DNA of 64,000 bases from Mogibacterium timidum ATCC 33093 (GTDB taxonomy: Bacteria; Bacillota; Clostridia; Peptostreptococcales; Anaerovoracaceae): positions 1 to 64,000 of the forward strand of contig NZ_JALU01000029.1 in NCBI RefSeq assembly GCF_000525775.1, read 5' to 3'. Made by a program: the position numbers and the translations under genes. Below, piece by piece: positions 1 to 9,156 of the stretch. Within the stretch, counting starts at the first letter, position 1; each line of letters opens with the position of its first letter. A model generated the notes under the pieces. The model had not been told where the DNA came from. It did no database searches and saw only the letters and a program-made list of their open reading frames with translations.

Positions 1-418
1 TGCGCAGATATTGAATTCAGCTTTTACATTATAAACCTAACGGCGAGGTTGGTCAATTAAATCGACATTTAATCGCTTAATTTTAATCGTTTAATATAGA
101 TTAAGGCAGATCAAATAGGTGACAGATTAGAGAGACGTATAGGGCAAGACCGGAACAACCCAAGCAAAGCTCAAATGAACTTGATAAAGCCCGGTGTGAT
201 ACCGTAGGGATAATGTCCTATTTATCTACCTGCAAATGTCCGGCTCTCAATATGTCCGTATTTCGTGCCATATGAATTAAGAATCCCGTCTAATTATTAA
301 TAATCTATTATGAGCATATTAATAAATATTGTCTTATATTGAAAACAATTCACTTCCCCTTTACAATCAATTCATACGAAATAGTGTTCGCAACTAGTAA
401 TGAACACGGGAGGAACAT
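1..418. other. Non-coding stretch before the ABC transporter genes
   Basis: No convincing coding region is seen on either strand. The part around 120-240 can fold: an 8-bp stem (139-146 with 214-221, one G-U pair) encloses smaller hairpins. I could not match it to a known riboswitch class. The last 80 bases hold a plausible promoter and a good ribosome binding site for the next gene. The beginning may be the tail of a feature cut by the window edge. Confidence 0.4.
339..367 (+). promoter_or_regulatory. Sigma-A-like promoter of the tandem ABC genes
   Basis: TTGAAA (339-344) and TACAAT (362-367) are separated by 17 bases. They lie about 50 bases upstream of the first ABC gene, whose Shine-Dalgarno GGGAGG ends five bases before the ATG. 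Confidence 0.55.
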
Positions 419-3031
419 ATGTCACACATGATTGAGCTGAATCGAGTATCCAAATATTACACCAACAGGGATACTGTCAGTACGGGGCTTTCCAAAGTAA
501 GCCTCAACTTGGACATGGGAGAGTTTGTCGCCATCACCGGTGAGAGCGGCAGCGGCAAATCCACCTTGCTCAACGTCATTTCCGGCCTCGATACCTATGA
601 GGAAGGTGAGATGTTTGTCGGAGGGCAGGATACCAGTGCCTTCAAGACTGTAGATTATGAACGATATAGAAAAACTTATATTGGCAATATTTTCCAGGAC
701 TTCAACCTGGTAAACAGCTACACTGTGTACCAGAATATCGAGCTGTCGATGCTTATGTGCGGCATGAAGCGGAGTGAATGCCGTGATCGTGTCAATGAGC
801 TTATCGACCTCGTAGATCTCGGAGAATATAGGAGGACTAAAGCTTCGAGGCTTTCCGGTGGTCAGAAGCAGAGGGTGGCGATTGCGAGAGCGCTGGCCAA
901 GGATGCTCCTATAATCGTAGCCGACGAGCCGACCGGCAATCTCGACTCAGTTTCGGCAGCCAAGGTAATGGAGACTCTGCACCGGATCTCCAAGGATAAG
1001 CTGGTTGTCATAGTTACTCACAACTACGAGCAGGCAGAGCCGTTTGTGACACGCAAGATAACTGTGCACGACGGCAAGATTATGGAAGACAAGGAGATAA
1101 GGGCGCATCAGAGTATTGACGAGTCCGAGCTTGTGTTGCCGGGAATTGTGTTCGACGAAGAAGATGAACAGCTAGCGGACAGCGACAGAACAGTGAACGA
1201 GTCTCCATCAGAGGCAGAAGCAGGAACAGCTGCTGGAGACACGGCAACTGCTTCGATAACAGCGGAGTATGCGGACGTTGCTGACAGGATTGCACATGAA
1301 GAAGCCGAGGAAGGGCAAGCAGCGGCTGCTCCGGCTCGCATGAGCAGGGTGGCGAGAAATGCCGGGAGGGAGCCGGCGAAGCCTATTTTTGACATAAGCA
1401 AGCGTGCAGACAATGGCAAGAGCGAGCATGCGGACAAACGCACAGAGAGAAGGAAGAGAACTGCGGCGACAGTGACTTGTCGAGACGATATGGGTGTTGG
1501 CAACGAGCTTAGGCTAGGTGCGAGAAACACCTTCAACCTGCCGGCCAAGTTTATATTGCTGTTTTTTATCTATGTATTTGTAGCGACATCGGTGCTGAGT
1601 CTGTACGCATCTAACAAGAGCTCGCTTCACAACATGGAGATTAGCGGCCTCAACAATCAGTTCTTCACGAATACGAGCCCAGAGCGAATAATCGTCAAGA
1701 AGGCGGATAATTCTGCATTTACAGATGAGGATTATGTCAGACTGTCTCGCATGAAGCATGTAAAGAGTATAGTTAAGGAAGATCCTGTGGTTGATTCGAT
1801 ATTCTCGATCAATGCGGATTTCTATGCAGCAGGGTCGCTGCACCCGGATCACAAGATTAAGCAATCTGATCTCACCTATGGCACATTACCGAAGGCAGAT
1901 AACGACATCGTGCTTGTGACAGATAAGACGACTCAGTCGTATCAGGATATCGTAGCCAACAAGGATGCGATTATCGGCAAGGAGTTTGATTTCGGAGACG
2001 ATGCAACCGGTGCAACACTGCCGGCAGGCAAGGTTAGAATTACAGGCATCATTATTTACAGCGACGGGGAAGGCTCGAGGATTAACCCGATGTCAGGAAC
2101 CGTTAAGTACTATTGTTCCGACGCGTTCGCAAGGAAAGTCGTTATCAACTCGTTGAGCAACAAGTCCAAGGCAGTTATCGATTATAACGGTCAGAAGGTT
2201 AAGCAGACCAATGCAGGGGCATTCGTCGAACCGAATGCAAATGTTCCCAAGGGTGAAGCATACATCTTTGAAGATCAGAACAAGAACTATAAGGATGAAA
2301 AGTGGCAGAATCAACCGCTGGGAATCTCAATTTCAAACATTTATTTCTCTTCATCAGTGTCACTCAAGACGACAAAGAGCGTGACGAAGAGTAACGCTAC
2401 CAAGCTGCTCGGCATATCCAAGGATGACTATGAGAACAAGACAGCTAAGGTATATATCAATCCTGAGGATTCAGCAGAGCTGTTCAATAAGGGTACCTAT
2501 CAGGTTAGTGTCTTTGCAGACAACGATCTCAACATTGACGAGCTGGTGACTGCGATTAACAAGACGGGGTTGTATAAGCAATTTGCCATGAAGAAAATGG
2601 TGGACAAGAAGAATCCGACACCGCAGATGTTCTTAAGCAGGACAATGGCAATAATATTTACTGCAGTTGCTCTCGTGGTGCTGTTCTTTATAGCGTACAT
2701 GATAATTCGTCTCATCATGAGATCGAGGAACTCGTACTATGCAACTCTCAGAATCCTCGGCGGTACACGTAAGAATACCAGCGCCATACTCAGAATTGAG
2801 CTCCTCATAATGATGGTGATAGCATTGGCAATCGACTTCACAGGCATATTACTGATGAAGGCCGGCTTAGTAAATATCAAGGTGCTCAAGTCTGCGATGA
2901 TGTTCCTCGATTTCAAGGACTATATCATCCTGACTGCGGCGTTGCTGCTGATGTCACTACTCATCGCTAACAGGTATTCACGCAAGATATTCGGCAGATC
3001 AGCCATGAATGTATACAGGGAGGAGGAATAG
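419..3031 (+). CDS. Fused ABC transporter ATPase / FtsX-MacB-type permease (first of pair)
   Basis: An 870-residue protein joining an ABC ATPase to a permease. The ATPase has Walker A GESGSGKST (41-49), signature LSGGQ (145-149) and Walker B IIVADE (165-170), and belongs to the LolD/MacB/FtsE-like group. An Ala/Glu/Lys-rich linker of about 130 residues follows. Then come one membrane helix near 375-395, a large extracytoplasmic domain, and three C-terminal helices, the FtsX/MacB permease layout. By family, such proteins use ATP to move or extract peptides, lipoproteins or antimicrobials, usually without a classical transport channel. It ends two bases before the next gene, which has the same architecture, so the two probably form a heterodimer. 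Substrate unknown. An in-frame ATG nine bases downstream (428) is an alternative start, but the spacing to GGGAGG favours 419. Confidence 0.85.
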   Translation: MSHMIELNRVSKYYTNRDTVSTGLSKVSLNLDMGEFVAITGESGSGKSTLLNVISGLDTYEEGEMFVGGQDTSAFKTVDYERYRKTYIGNIFQDFNLVNSYTVYQNIELSMLMCGMKRSECRDRVNELIDLVDLGEYRRTKASRLSGGQKQRVAIARALAKDAPIIVADEPTGNLDSVSAAKVMETLHRISKDKLVVIVTHNYEQAEPFVTRKITVHDGKIMEDKEIRAHQSIDESELVLPGIVFDEEDEQLADSDRTVNESPSEAEAGTAAGDTATASITAEYADVADRIAHEEAEEGQAAAAPARMSRVARNAGREPAKPIFDISKRADNGKSEHADKRTERRKRTAATVTCRDDMGVGNELRLGARNTFNLPAKFILLFFIYVFVATSVLSLYASNKSSLHNMEISGLNNQFFTNTSPERIIVKKADNSAFTDEDYVRLSRMKHVKSIVKEDPVVDSIFSINADFYAAGSLHPDHKIKQSDLTYGTLPKADNDIVLVTDKTTQSYQDIVANKDAIIGKEFDFGDDATGATLPAGKVRITGIIIYSDGEGSRINPMSGTVKYYCSDAFARKVVINSLSNKSKAVIDYNGQKVKQTNAGAFVEPNANVPKGEAYIFEDQNKNYKDEKWQNQPLGISISNIYFSSSVSLKTTKSVTKSNATKLLGISKDDYENKTAKVYINPEDSAELFNKGTYQVSVFADNDLNIDELVTAINKTGLYKQFAMKKMVDKKNPTPQMFLSRTMAIIFTAVALVVLFFIAYMIIRLIMRSRNSYYATLRILGGTRKNTSAILRIELLIMMVIALAIDFTGILLMKAGLVNIKVLKSAMMFLDFKDYIILTAALLLMSLLIANRYSRKIFGRSAMNVYREEE

Positions 3032-3033
3032 AA

Positions 3034-5505
3034 ATGATTAAATTGCAGCATGTAAATAAGTATTTCAACAAGCGAAAAGCCAACGAAATACACGTAATCA
3101 ACGATACCTCTCTGGAGCTGCCTGAAAACGGCGTAGTAGCGCTGCTGGGACCTTCGGGCTGCGGTAAGACTACACTCCTAAATGCAATCGGTGGTCTCGA
3201 CAAGGTGAATTCGGGACAGATATTTATAGATGATGCCAACATATCCAAGATGAGACCGGCAAAGGTAGATGCGCTCCGCAATGCCAAGATTGGGTATATA
3301 TTTCAGAACTTCAACCTGCTCGACAGGATGACAGTATTCGAGAACGTTGCGATAGCACTCCGCATGATCGGAATCAAGGATAAACAGGTCATCAAGGAGC
3401 GTGTCAACTATTGTCTTAAGTCGGTTGGAATCTATCAGTTTAGGAACAAGACGACAGATGCGCTCTCAGGAGGACAAAGGCAGCGTGTCGCCATCGCGCG
3501 TGCCATTGTCAAGAATCCGCGTATCATCATAGCCGATGAGCCAACCGGCAACCTCGATAGTGCCAACACCATTGAGGTCATGAACATCATCAAGACAATC
3601 TCCAAGGACAGACTGGTTCTGCTCGTAACACACGAGAAGAAGATCGCCGAATTCTACTCATCACGAATCATAGACATGAGGGATGGCAGGATAACAGGTG
3701 ATCGCAACAACGATACCGAAAATTTCCTGGATTATCAGCTTGAAAACAGGATATACCTCAAGGACATGCCTAAGCACGACGCTTATACCAATCAGGATGT
3801 GCAGTTGGATGTGTACAGCGACGGCTTGTCCGAAGCAGATATCAAGATAGTGCTTAGAGCAGGCAATCTATATATCGACACAGGCGGCAGATACAACGTA
3901 GTCGACGAGAACGGTAACATTGAGCTTATAGATGAGCACTATTCAGCGATGGATTCGAGCATTTATGAGAAGAATAGCTTTGAGTACGATAAATACCTCC
4001 CGGCAGGCTACGAGGCAAGGTACACCTCGCTCTACACACCATTCAGGATGTTTGCGAACGGATTTCGTACTATAGCTCGCTTCAACAAGCTCAAGAAGCT
4101 GCTGCTCATCGGATTTGTGTTTGCATCAATATTCACGTTTGTTTCAATCAGCAACATGTTCGGGGTGCTCAACATCAAGGAGCAGGACTTCCTGACCACT
4201 GACAGCAATTACGTGACCGTCAACAATACCAAGAAGGATCCGGCTCTGCTCGGGAAACTGCGGGGTGTATCGGGTGCATATGCGGCTTTCTCCGGTGATA
4301 CGCAGGCGAAGCTTGTGATGCCCTATACCGAGTATCTGCAAAGCTCTGATTATGAGCTGAAATTCAACGCTTCAGTCACGCCGGTCGGCACGCTCAAGCA
4401 ATCCGAGCTGGTCAGTGGCAAGCTGCCTGCAGACGAGCGAGGCGTGGTCATAGATAGGATGCTGACTCGTAAGCTCTTTAAGTCCAGGACGGTGCAGCAG
4501 GTTGGAATTATCAAGGAAAAAGATTTCATCGGGCGCAAGCTCAAGGTCAAGAATCTGGGAGAATTTACGATCACAGGTATTTCCAATGTCAACTCGCCAT
4601 CTGCCTTCTTCGCCGACAAGCTTTGCCAGGACGTGCTTATGTACAGCGCAAACGGTTCTACTCTGGAAGGCCCGGAGAGTCTGCCGGCAGACCCGGATGG
4701 TAACGATAGCTCGGACGGTGACGGCGGCAATCAGAATTCTGCAAATCCAATCATCGATTACGCGTATGCGCCGGCTTCAACCAAGATCAAGAAGGGTAAT
4801 GCGCCTGCAAATGATTACGAAGCAGTAGTCCGCGATACTCACGAGGAGGAGATGCCTCTCGGCAAGGAAATAGCCACCAAGGTGAACGGTCATAAGCTCA
4901 AGGTTGTCGGATATTATACGACAGATTTTCAGGATGACGACGCTGTCTTCACGACTAACAATACGCTTCTGCTGAATTATATCTCGAAGCAGCGCAGTGT
5001 CTCCGTATACTCGCATGATCCTGATGCATTAGTCATGAAGCTTCAGGATGCAGGCTATTCAGCTCAGAACAATTACGATCGTGATCGGGAGAATTACATA
5101 AAGTCCGAGACCAAGAATTTCCGCAAGACGATGACAGCAGCCGGTCTGATGATATTGATAGCTCTGATAGAGATGTATCTTATGCTCAGATCATCCTTCC
5201 TATCCAGAATCAAGGAGGTGGGAACGATGAGAGCGATAGGCCTTAAGAAGAGGGATGTCTACAGGATGTTCATGGGAGAAATTATCGTGATAACGTTGAT
5301 CACGGCAATACCGGGCATAGCAGCGGCATATTATGTGCTGGGCAATACCACCGAGATATTTGGCTCCAAGTTTCTGATAGCTCCTTGGGTAGCGCTTCTG
5401 ACGTTCGCGCTGTTGCTCATCTTCAACCTGGTAGCGGGGTTGATACCGGTTATCAGGACTATGCGCAAGACGCCTGCTGCGATACTGGCAAGGACAGACA
5501 TCTAA
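3034..5505 (+). CDS. Fused ABC transporter ATPase / FtsX-MacB-type permease (second of pair)
   Basis: An 823-residue partner of the preceding gene, translationally coupled (two-base gap, AGGAGG at the end of the upstream gene). The ATPase has Walker [10 protein letters not shown] (about 39-47), signature [14 protein letters not shown] and Walker [14 protein letters not shown] shorter linker leads to one helix near residues 350-370, an extracytoplasmic domain with a Gly/Asp/Ser-rich loop, and three C-terminal helices of FtsX type. Both ATPase sites look complete, so the pair should be a double-active heterodimer. No two-component system or accessory membrane-fusion protein is adjacent. This makes a BceAB-like detoxification role possible but unsupported. 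Downstream, a separate promoter serves glnS. Confidence 0.85.
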   Translation: MIKLQHVNKYFNKRKANEIHVINDTSLELPENGVVALLGPSGCGKTTLLNAIGGLDKVNSGQIFIDDANISKMRPAKVDALRNAKIGYIFQNFNLLDRMTVFENVAIALRMIGIKDKQVIKERVNYCLKSVGIYQFRNKTTDALSGGQRQRVAIARAIVKNPRIIIADEPTGNLDSANTIEVMNIIKTISKDRLVLLVTHEKKIAEFYSSRIIDMRDGRITGDRNNDTENFLDYQLENRIYLKDMPKHDAYTNQDVQLDVYSDGLSEADIKIVLRAGNLYIDTGGRYNVVDENGNIELIDEHYSAMDSSIYEKNSFEYDKYLPAGYEARYTSLYTPFRMFANGFRTIARFNKLKKLLLIGFVFASIFTFVSISNMFGVLNIKEQDFLTTDSNYVTVNNTKKDPALLGKLRGVSGAYAAFSGDTQAKLVMPYTEYLQSSDYELKFNASVTPVGTLKQSELVSGKLPADERGVVIDRMLTRKLFKSRTVQQVGIIKEKDFIGRKLKVKNLGEFTITGISNVNSPSAFFADKLCQDVLMYSANGSTLEGPESLPADPDGNDSSDGDGGNQNSANPIIDYAYAPASTKIKKGNAPANDYEAVVRDTHEEEMPLGKEIATKVNGHKLKVVGYYTTDFQDDDAVFTTNNTLLLNYISKQRSVSVYSHDPDALVMKLQDAGYSAQNNYDRDRENYIKSETKNFRKTMTAAGLMILIALIEMYLMLRSSFLSRIKEVGTMRAIGLKKRDVYRMFMGEIIVITLITAIPGIAAAYYVLGNTTEIFGSKFLIAPWVALLTFALLLIFNLVAGLIPVIRTMRKTPAAILARTDI

Positions 5506-5597
5506 GCACTTTTATCATTGTGCTGATACCCGGCACCTGCGGCGCATACAATGCTGCTGTTCAGAAGAGGCTGTGCCTTTTGAAAGAGCTTTGATTA

Positions 5598-5606
5598 TGG
5601 TATAAT
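5598..5606 (+). promoter_or_regulatory. Extended -10 promoter of glnS
   Basis: TGGTATAAT is an extended -10 element. A TTGAAA at 5580-5585 is spaced rather short (15 bases), so the TG extension probably carries the promoter. Transcription would begin about 15 bases before the long hairpin. Confidence 0.55.
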
Positions 5607-5626
5607 TTTAAAAAATTCAGTGCATT

Positions 5627-5683
5627 CGCCAAGTTGTGGACGCTTCAGGTTCCGATGACAGGACAAGTGTTCTCAGCTTGGCG
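5627..5683 (+). promoter_or_regulatory. Long leader hairpin upstream of glnS
   Basis: The arms 5627-5645 and 5665-5683 pair over 19 positions with one mismatch and three G-U pairs, closing a loop of 19 bases. The hairpin starts close to the presumed transcription start and ends about 20 bases before the ribosome binding site GAGGAGGG. No U-run follows, so it is not a classical terminator. T-box hallmarks are absent. A role in mRNA stability or in sensing is inference. Confidence 0.5.
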
Positions 5684-5713
5684 AGTATGTATTAATCTAA
5701 GCCGAGGAGGGCA

Positions 5714-7378
5714 ATGATGGCTAGCGATAGAGATAATTCACAAGAAACCGCGATGAGAAGTAATTTCATTCACAACATGATAGATGAAGACCTGGCGGAG
5801 GGAAAGTATCAAGACGTGTATACGAGATTTCCGCCGGAGCCCAATGGGTATTTGCATATAGGCCACGCTAAATCCATTTGCCTTAACTTCGGAACGGCCA
5901 AGAAATACGGCGGCAAGTGCAATCTCAGATACGACGATACCAATCCGGTAAAGGAAGATCTCGAGTACGTAAAATCAATCGAGGCTGACGTGCACTGGCT
6001 CGGGTTCGAGTGGGATGAGAAGAGATGGGCTTCCGATTACTTCGACACTATGTATGATGCAGCGATTGAACTGATCAATAAGGGCAAGGCATATGTCTGC
6101 AACCTCACAGCGGAGGAGATCAAAGAGTACAGGGGGACACTTACCGAGCCGGGTAAGGAGAGCCCTTATAGAAATAGAACTGTAGAGGAAAACCTTACTC
6201 TATTCGAGGATATGAGAGACGGAAAGTATGGAGATGGCGAGGCAGTGCTGCGTGCCAAGATTGACATGAGCTCTCCTAACATCAACATGAGGGATCCGAT
6301 CATTTACAGGGTTGCTCACGCTACTCATCACAATACCGGCGACAAGTGGTGCATTTATCCTATGTATGACTTCGCACATCCAATCGAGGATGCTATAGAA
6401 GGCATCTCGCACTCCATATGTACGCTTGAGTTCGAGGATCACAGACCGCTGTATGACTGGGTTCTCGACGAAGTCGGATTCTGGGATCCGCAGCCAAGGC
6501 AGATTGAGTTTGCCAGACTTAATATCACCAACACGCTCATGAGCAAGAGATATCTCAAGAAGCTCGTTGATGAGGGCACTGTTTCCGGCTGGGATGATCC
6601 GCGTATGCCTACAATTGCCGGCATCAGAAGGCGTGGATACACACCGGAGGCTATCAGAAGCTTTTGTGACGACATCGGTGTGGCAAAGGCCAATTCTACA
6701 GTCGATTTTGCTCAGCTCGAGGCATGCGTTCGTGACGATCTGCAGTTCAAGGTCGCAGCACGCAATGTAGTAATGAACCCGATCAAGGTGGTAATCACCA
6801 ACTACCCGGAGGATCAGATTGAGATGTGTGCAGTTGAGAACAACAGAAATGCTCCGGAGCTCGGTGAACGAGAGCTTCCGTTCAGTCGTGAGCTGTGGAT
6901 TGACGGAGAAGATTTCATGGAAGTACCTGTGAAAAAGTACTTTAGACTCTTCCCGGGTAACGAAGTCAGGCTCAAGGGCGGCTACTTCATCACTTGCGAT
7001 GAGGTTATCAAGAATGAGGACGGTTCTATCAAGGAACTGCATTGCACATACGATCCTAATACCAAGAGCGGTACAGAAGGCGGAAACCGTAAGGTCAAGG
7101 GCACGATTCACTTTGTAGAGGCATCGACGGCAGTTAGAATCAAGATTCGCGAGTATCGGTCGCTGATGATTGAGAATGATAAAGGTGAGCTCGAGCTCAA
7201 CCCGGATTCGCTCACTGAGACATGGGGCTATGCGGAGCCATCAGCAGCTGATGCCAAGGCTGGCGAGAGATTCCAGTTCTTCCGCAAGGGCTACTACATT
7301 GTCGACAGCGAGCTGACAACGGACGACGAGAAGGTGTTTAACAGCATCGTGAGTCTCAAAAGCTCCTGGAGAAAATAG
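5714..7378 (+). CDS. glnS: Glutamine--tRNA ligase
   Basis: A 554-residue class Ic aminoacyl-tRNA synthetase that charges tRNA-Gln with glutamine in the cytoplasm. The HIGH-type signature is visible in [15 protein letters not shown] (about residues 35-49) and the KMSKS-equivalent as LMSKR (about 276-280). The length matches bacterial GlnRS, with catalytic core and C-terminal beta-barrel anticodon-binding region. GAGGAGGG precedes two adjacent in-frame ATGs (5714 and 5717). Many Firmicutes make Gln-tRNA only by the GatCAB amidation route, so a GlnRS is notable though common in this branch of clostridia. Its own promoter and the hairpin leader suggest independent control. The SEDS gene follows after only 17 bases and is probably co-transcribed. 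Confidence 0.96.
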   Translation: MMASDRDNSQETAMRSNFIHNMIDEDLAEGKYQDVYTRFPPEPNGYLHIGHAKSICLNFGTAKKYGGKCNLRYDDTNPVKEDLEYVKSIEADVHWLGFEWDEKRWASDYFDTMYDAAIELINKGKAYVCNLTAEEIKEYRGTLTEPGKESPYRNRTVEENLTLFEDMRDGKYGDGEAVLRAKIDMSSPNINMRDPIIYRVAHATHHNTGDKWCIYPMYDFAHPIEDAIEGISHSICTLEFEDHRPLYDWVLDEVGFWDPQPRQIEFARLNITNTLMSKRYLKKLVDEGTVSGWDDPRMPTIAGIRRRGYTPEAIRSFCDDIGVAKANSTVDFAQLEACVRDDLQFKVAARNVVMNPIKVVITNYPEDQIEMCAVENNRNAPELGERELPFSRELWIDGEDFMEVPVKKYFRLFPGNEVRLKGGYFITCDEVIKNEDGSIKELHCTYDPNTKSGTEGGNRKVKGTIHFVEASTAVRIKIREYRSLMIENDKGELELNPDSLTETWGYAEPSAADAKAGERFQFFRKGYYIVDSELTTDDEKVFNSIVSLKSSWRK

Positions 7379-7395
7379 AAATTACTGTAAATGGG

Positions 7396-9129
7396 GTGGT
7401 AACGATAGATAGCTTATTTACATCCGTACTGGCATTTGTTGAGAATAATCCGATTTTTGCAAAATACATAACTACGGGTTCAAGGTGGATCTTCGTAATT
7501 TTGGCAGTGTTCATCCTTATGAAGTCCATCATGTCCCTGCTTTCGACGCGGGTAACTCCGGAGGTCTGGGGCTATCTCTATGTCGATAACGGTGTATCAC
7601 TGCCTATCACACACTGGGAGAATATTATCGGGCGGTCATCATCGGTCGACCTGCGCATTCAGCTGGATACGATTTCCAATACGCAGGCGCTTTTAATTCG
7701 CCGCAAAGACGGCAAGTGGATGTTCAAGGACCTCAACTCCAAGAACGGGACTATCATCAACGGAATCCAGCTCATTCCACGCAAAAAATATATTATAAAT
7801 CCCGGAGACGAGATTGTCATGGGCGGAGCTAAATGCACGCTCGCGGCGATTAGTGTTGAAGAGGAGAAAAACAATGACGCTATGCGCTCGATGGACAAGA
7901 AGCCTGTCTCGCCATGGCCACTGATGGTTGCAATCACAGCGTTTCAGTTTCTAACGATGATTCAACTGATTATTGGCATGGGTACGGCTCTGACTCCGGG
8001 GGCGCTTCTTTCAATTCCGCTGCTTTCGTTAACCATGTGGATTTATGTCATACTGTTTAGAGCTATGGGAAGTAAGGGCTTCGAGATGGAGCTGATTGCC
8101 TTTTTCATGTCGACGATTGGGCTGGCGGTTACAACCTCGACCAATCCTGCTCTGACGATGAAGCAGTATATAGCGACACTTGTGGGAATTTTTATCTTTA
8201 TATTTATGTGCATCTATATGCGTGATCTCAAGAGAACTGAGAAGCTCAAGCCGGTATTGGCAGTTCTCTCGGTGGGACTGCTGTTGTTCAACATAGTCTT
8301 TGGAACCACTAAGTTCGGTGCAGCCAACTGGGTTTCGCTCGGCGGCATATCGATTCAGCCGTCCGAGATTGTCAAGCTTGCATTCATCTGCATCGGTGCA
8401 GCAACTATGGAGAACCTGTTCAACAAGAAAAACCTATACGGATTCATGCTGTTCTCTCTATTCTGCCTGGCGTGTCTGGCCAAGATGGGCGACTTTGGTA
8501 CGGCTCTCATATTCTTTGTCACATATCTCGTAATTTCGTTCCTCAGGAGCGGAGACTTCTCGAGACTGATACTGACGATTGGCGCTGCGGGCATCATGGG
8601 CATCATGGTTCTCAGATTCAAACCGTATATAGCCAGCCGCTTCAAGGCGTGGGGACACGTCTGGGAACCGGATTTTGTCAACGGCATGGGCTTTCAGCAA
8701 ACTCGAACCATGTCGTATGCGTCGGGCGGCGGTCTGCTCGGACTCGGTGCGGGTAACGGCTCGCTCAAGACTGTGGGCGCGTCCAATACCGACCTTGTCT
8801 TTGGATTCGTAACTGAGGAATGGGGGCTTGTTATTGCCATCCTGCTGGTGCTCTGCATCATCACGCTTTCGCTGTTCGCAGTCAACTCGATCATCGCCGG
8901 CCGTTCGACCTTCTACACTATCGGAGCGTGTGGAGCAGCTACAATGATGATTTTCCAGACGATGCTGAATATCTTCGGGGCAGTTGATTTGTTCCCGCTC
9001 ACCGGAGTCACCTTCCCGTTTATATCGACGGGAGGCACGAGTGCGATGTGCTCGTGGGCAATGCTCGCTTACTTCAAGGCCGCGGATATGCGCAAGGACG
9101 CAAGTCTCGCAATCAAGAGGAGGGCGTAG
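7396..9129 (+). CDS. FHA domain fused to a SEDS-family (FtsW/RodA) glycosyltransferase
   Basis: A 577-residue membrane protein. One helix (about 30-48) is followed by a cytoplasmic FHA domain (about 58-152, with GRSSSVD, KDLNSKNGT and NG) and then a SEDS polytopic domain of about ten helices. SEDS proteins polymerise peptidoglycan glycan strands with a cognate class B PBP, which is the next gene. The FHA His of the usual SxxHA motif is replaced (SNTQA), so phosphothreonine binding may be altered. The start is uncertain: GTG at 7396 has no good Shine-Dalgarno, while GGGGTGG overlaps it and would better serve a start a few codons later (an ATA at 7405). The arrangement recalls the actinobacterial FhaA/RodA/PbpA locus, here with FHA and SEDS in one chain. 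Confidence 0.88.
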   Translation: MVTIDSLFTSVLAFVENNPIFAKYITTGSRWIFVILAVFILMKSIMSLLSTRVTPEVWGYLYVDNGVSLPITHWENIIGRSSSVDLRIQLDTISNTQALLIRRKDGKWMFKDLNSKNGTIINGIQLIPRKKYIINPGDEIVMGGAKCTLAAISVEEEKNNDAMRSMDKKPVSPWPLMVAITAFQFLTMIQLIIGMGTALTPGALLSIPLLSLTMWIYVILFRAMGSKGFEMELIAFFMSTIGLAVTTSTNPALTMKQYIATLVGIFIFIFMCIYMRDLKRTEKLKPVLAVLSVGLLLFNIVFGTTKFGAANWVSLGGISIQPSEIVKLAFICIGAATMENLFNKKNLYGFMLFSLFCLACLAKMGDFGTALIFFVTYLVISFLRSGDFSRLILTIGAAGIMGIMVLRFKPYIASRFKAWGHVWEPDFVNGMGFQQTRTMSYASGGGLLGLGAGNGSLKTVGASNTDLVFGFVTEEWGLVIAILLVLCIITLSLFAVNSIIAGRSTFYTIGACGAATMMIFQTMLNIFGAVDLFPLTGVTFPFISTGGTSAMCSWAMLAYFKAADMRKDASLAIKRRA

Positions 9130-9156
9130 CATGGTTTTAACTGAAGGAGGTAGCGT

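Noticed and set aside
130-225. c-di-GMP-I riboswitch
   Set aside because: GGCAA and GCAAAGC words occur, but the GNRA-tetraloop stem and the CCTAAAC...GGTAGC receptor segment are not in place.
6200-7111. 303-residue minus-strand frame opposite glnS
   Set aside because: Shadow of the GlnRS codon pattern; no domain recognised and no ribosome binding site.
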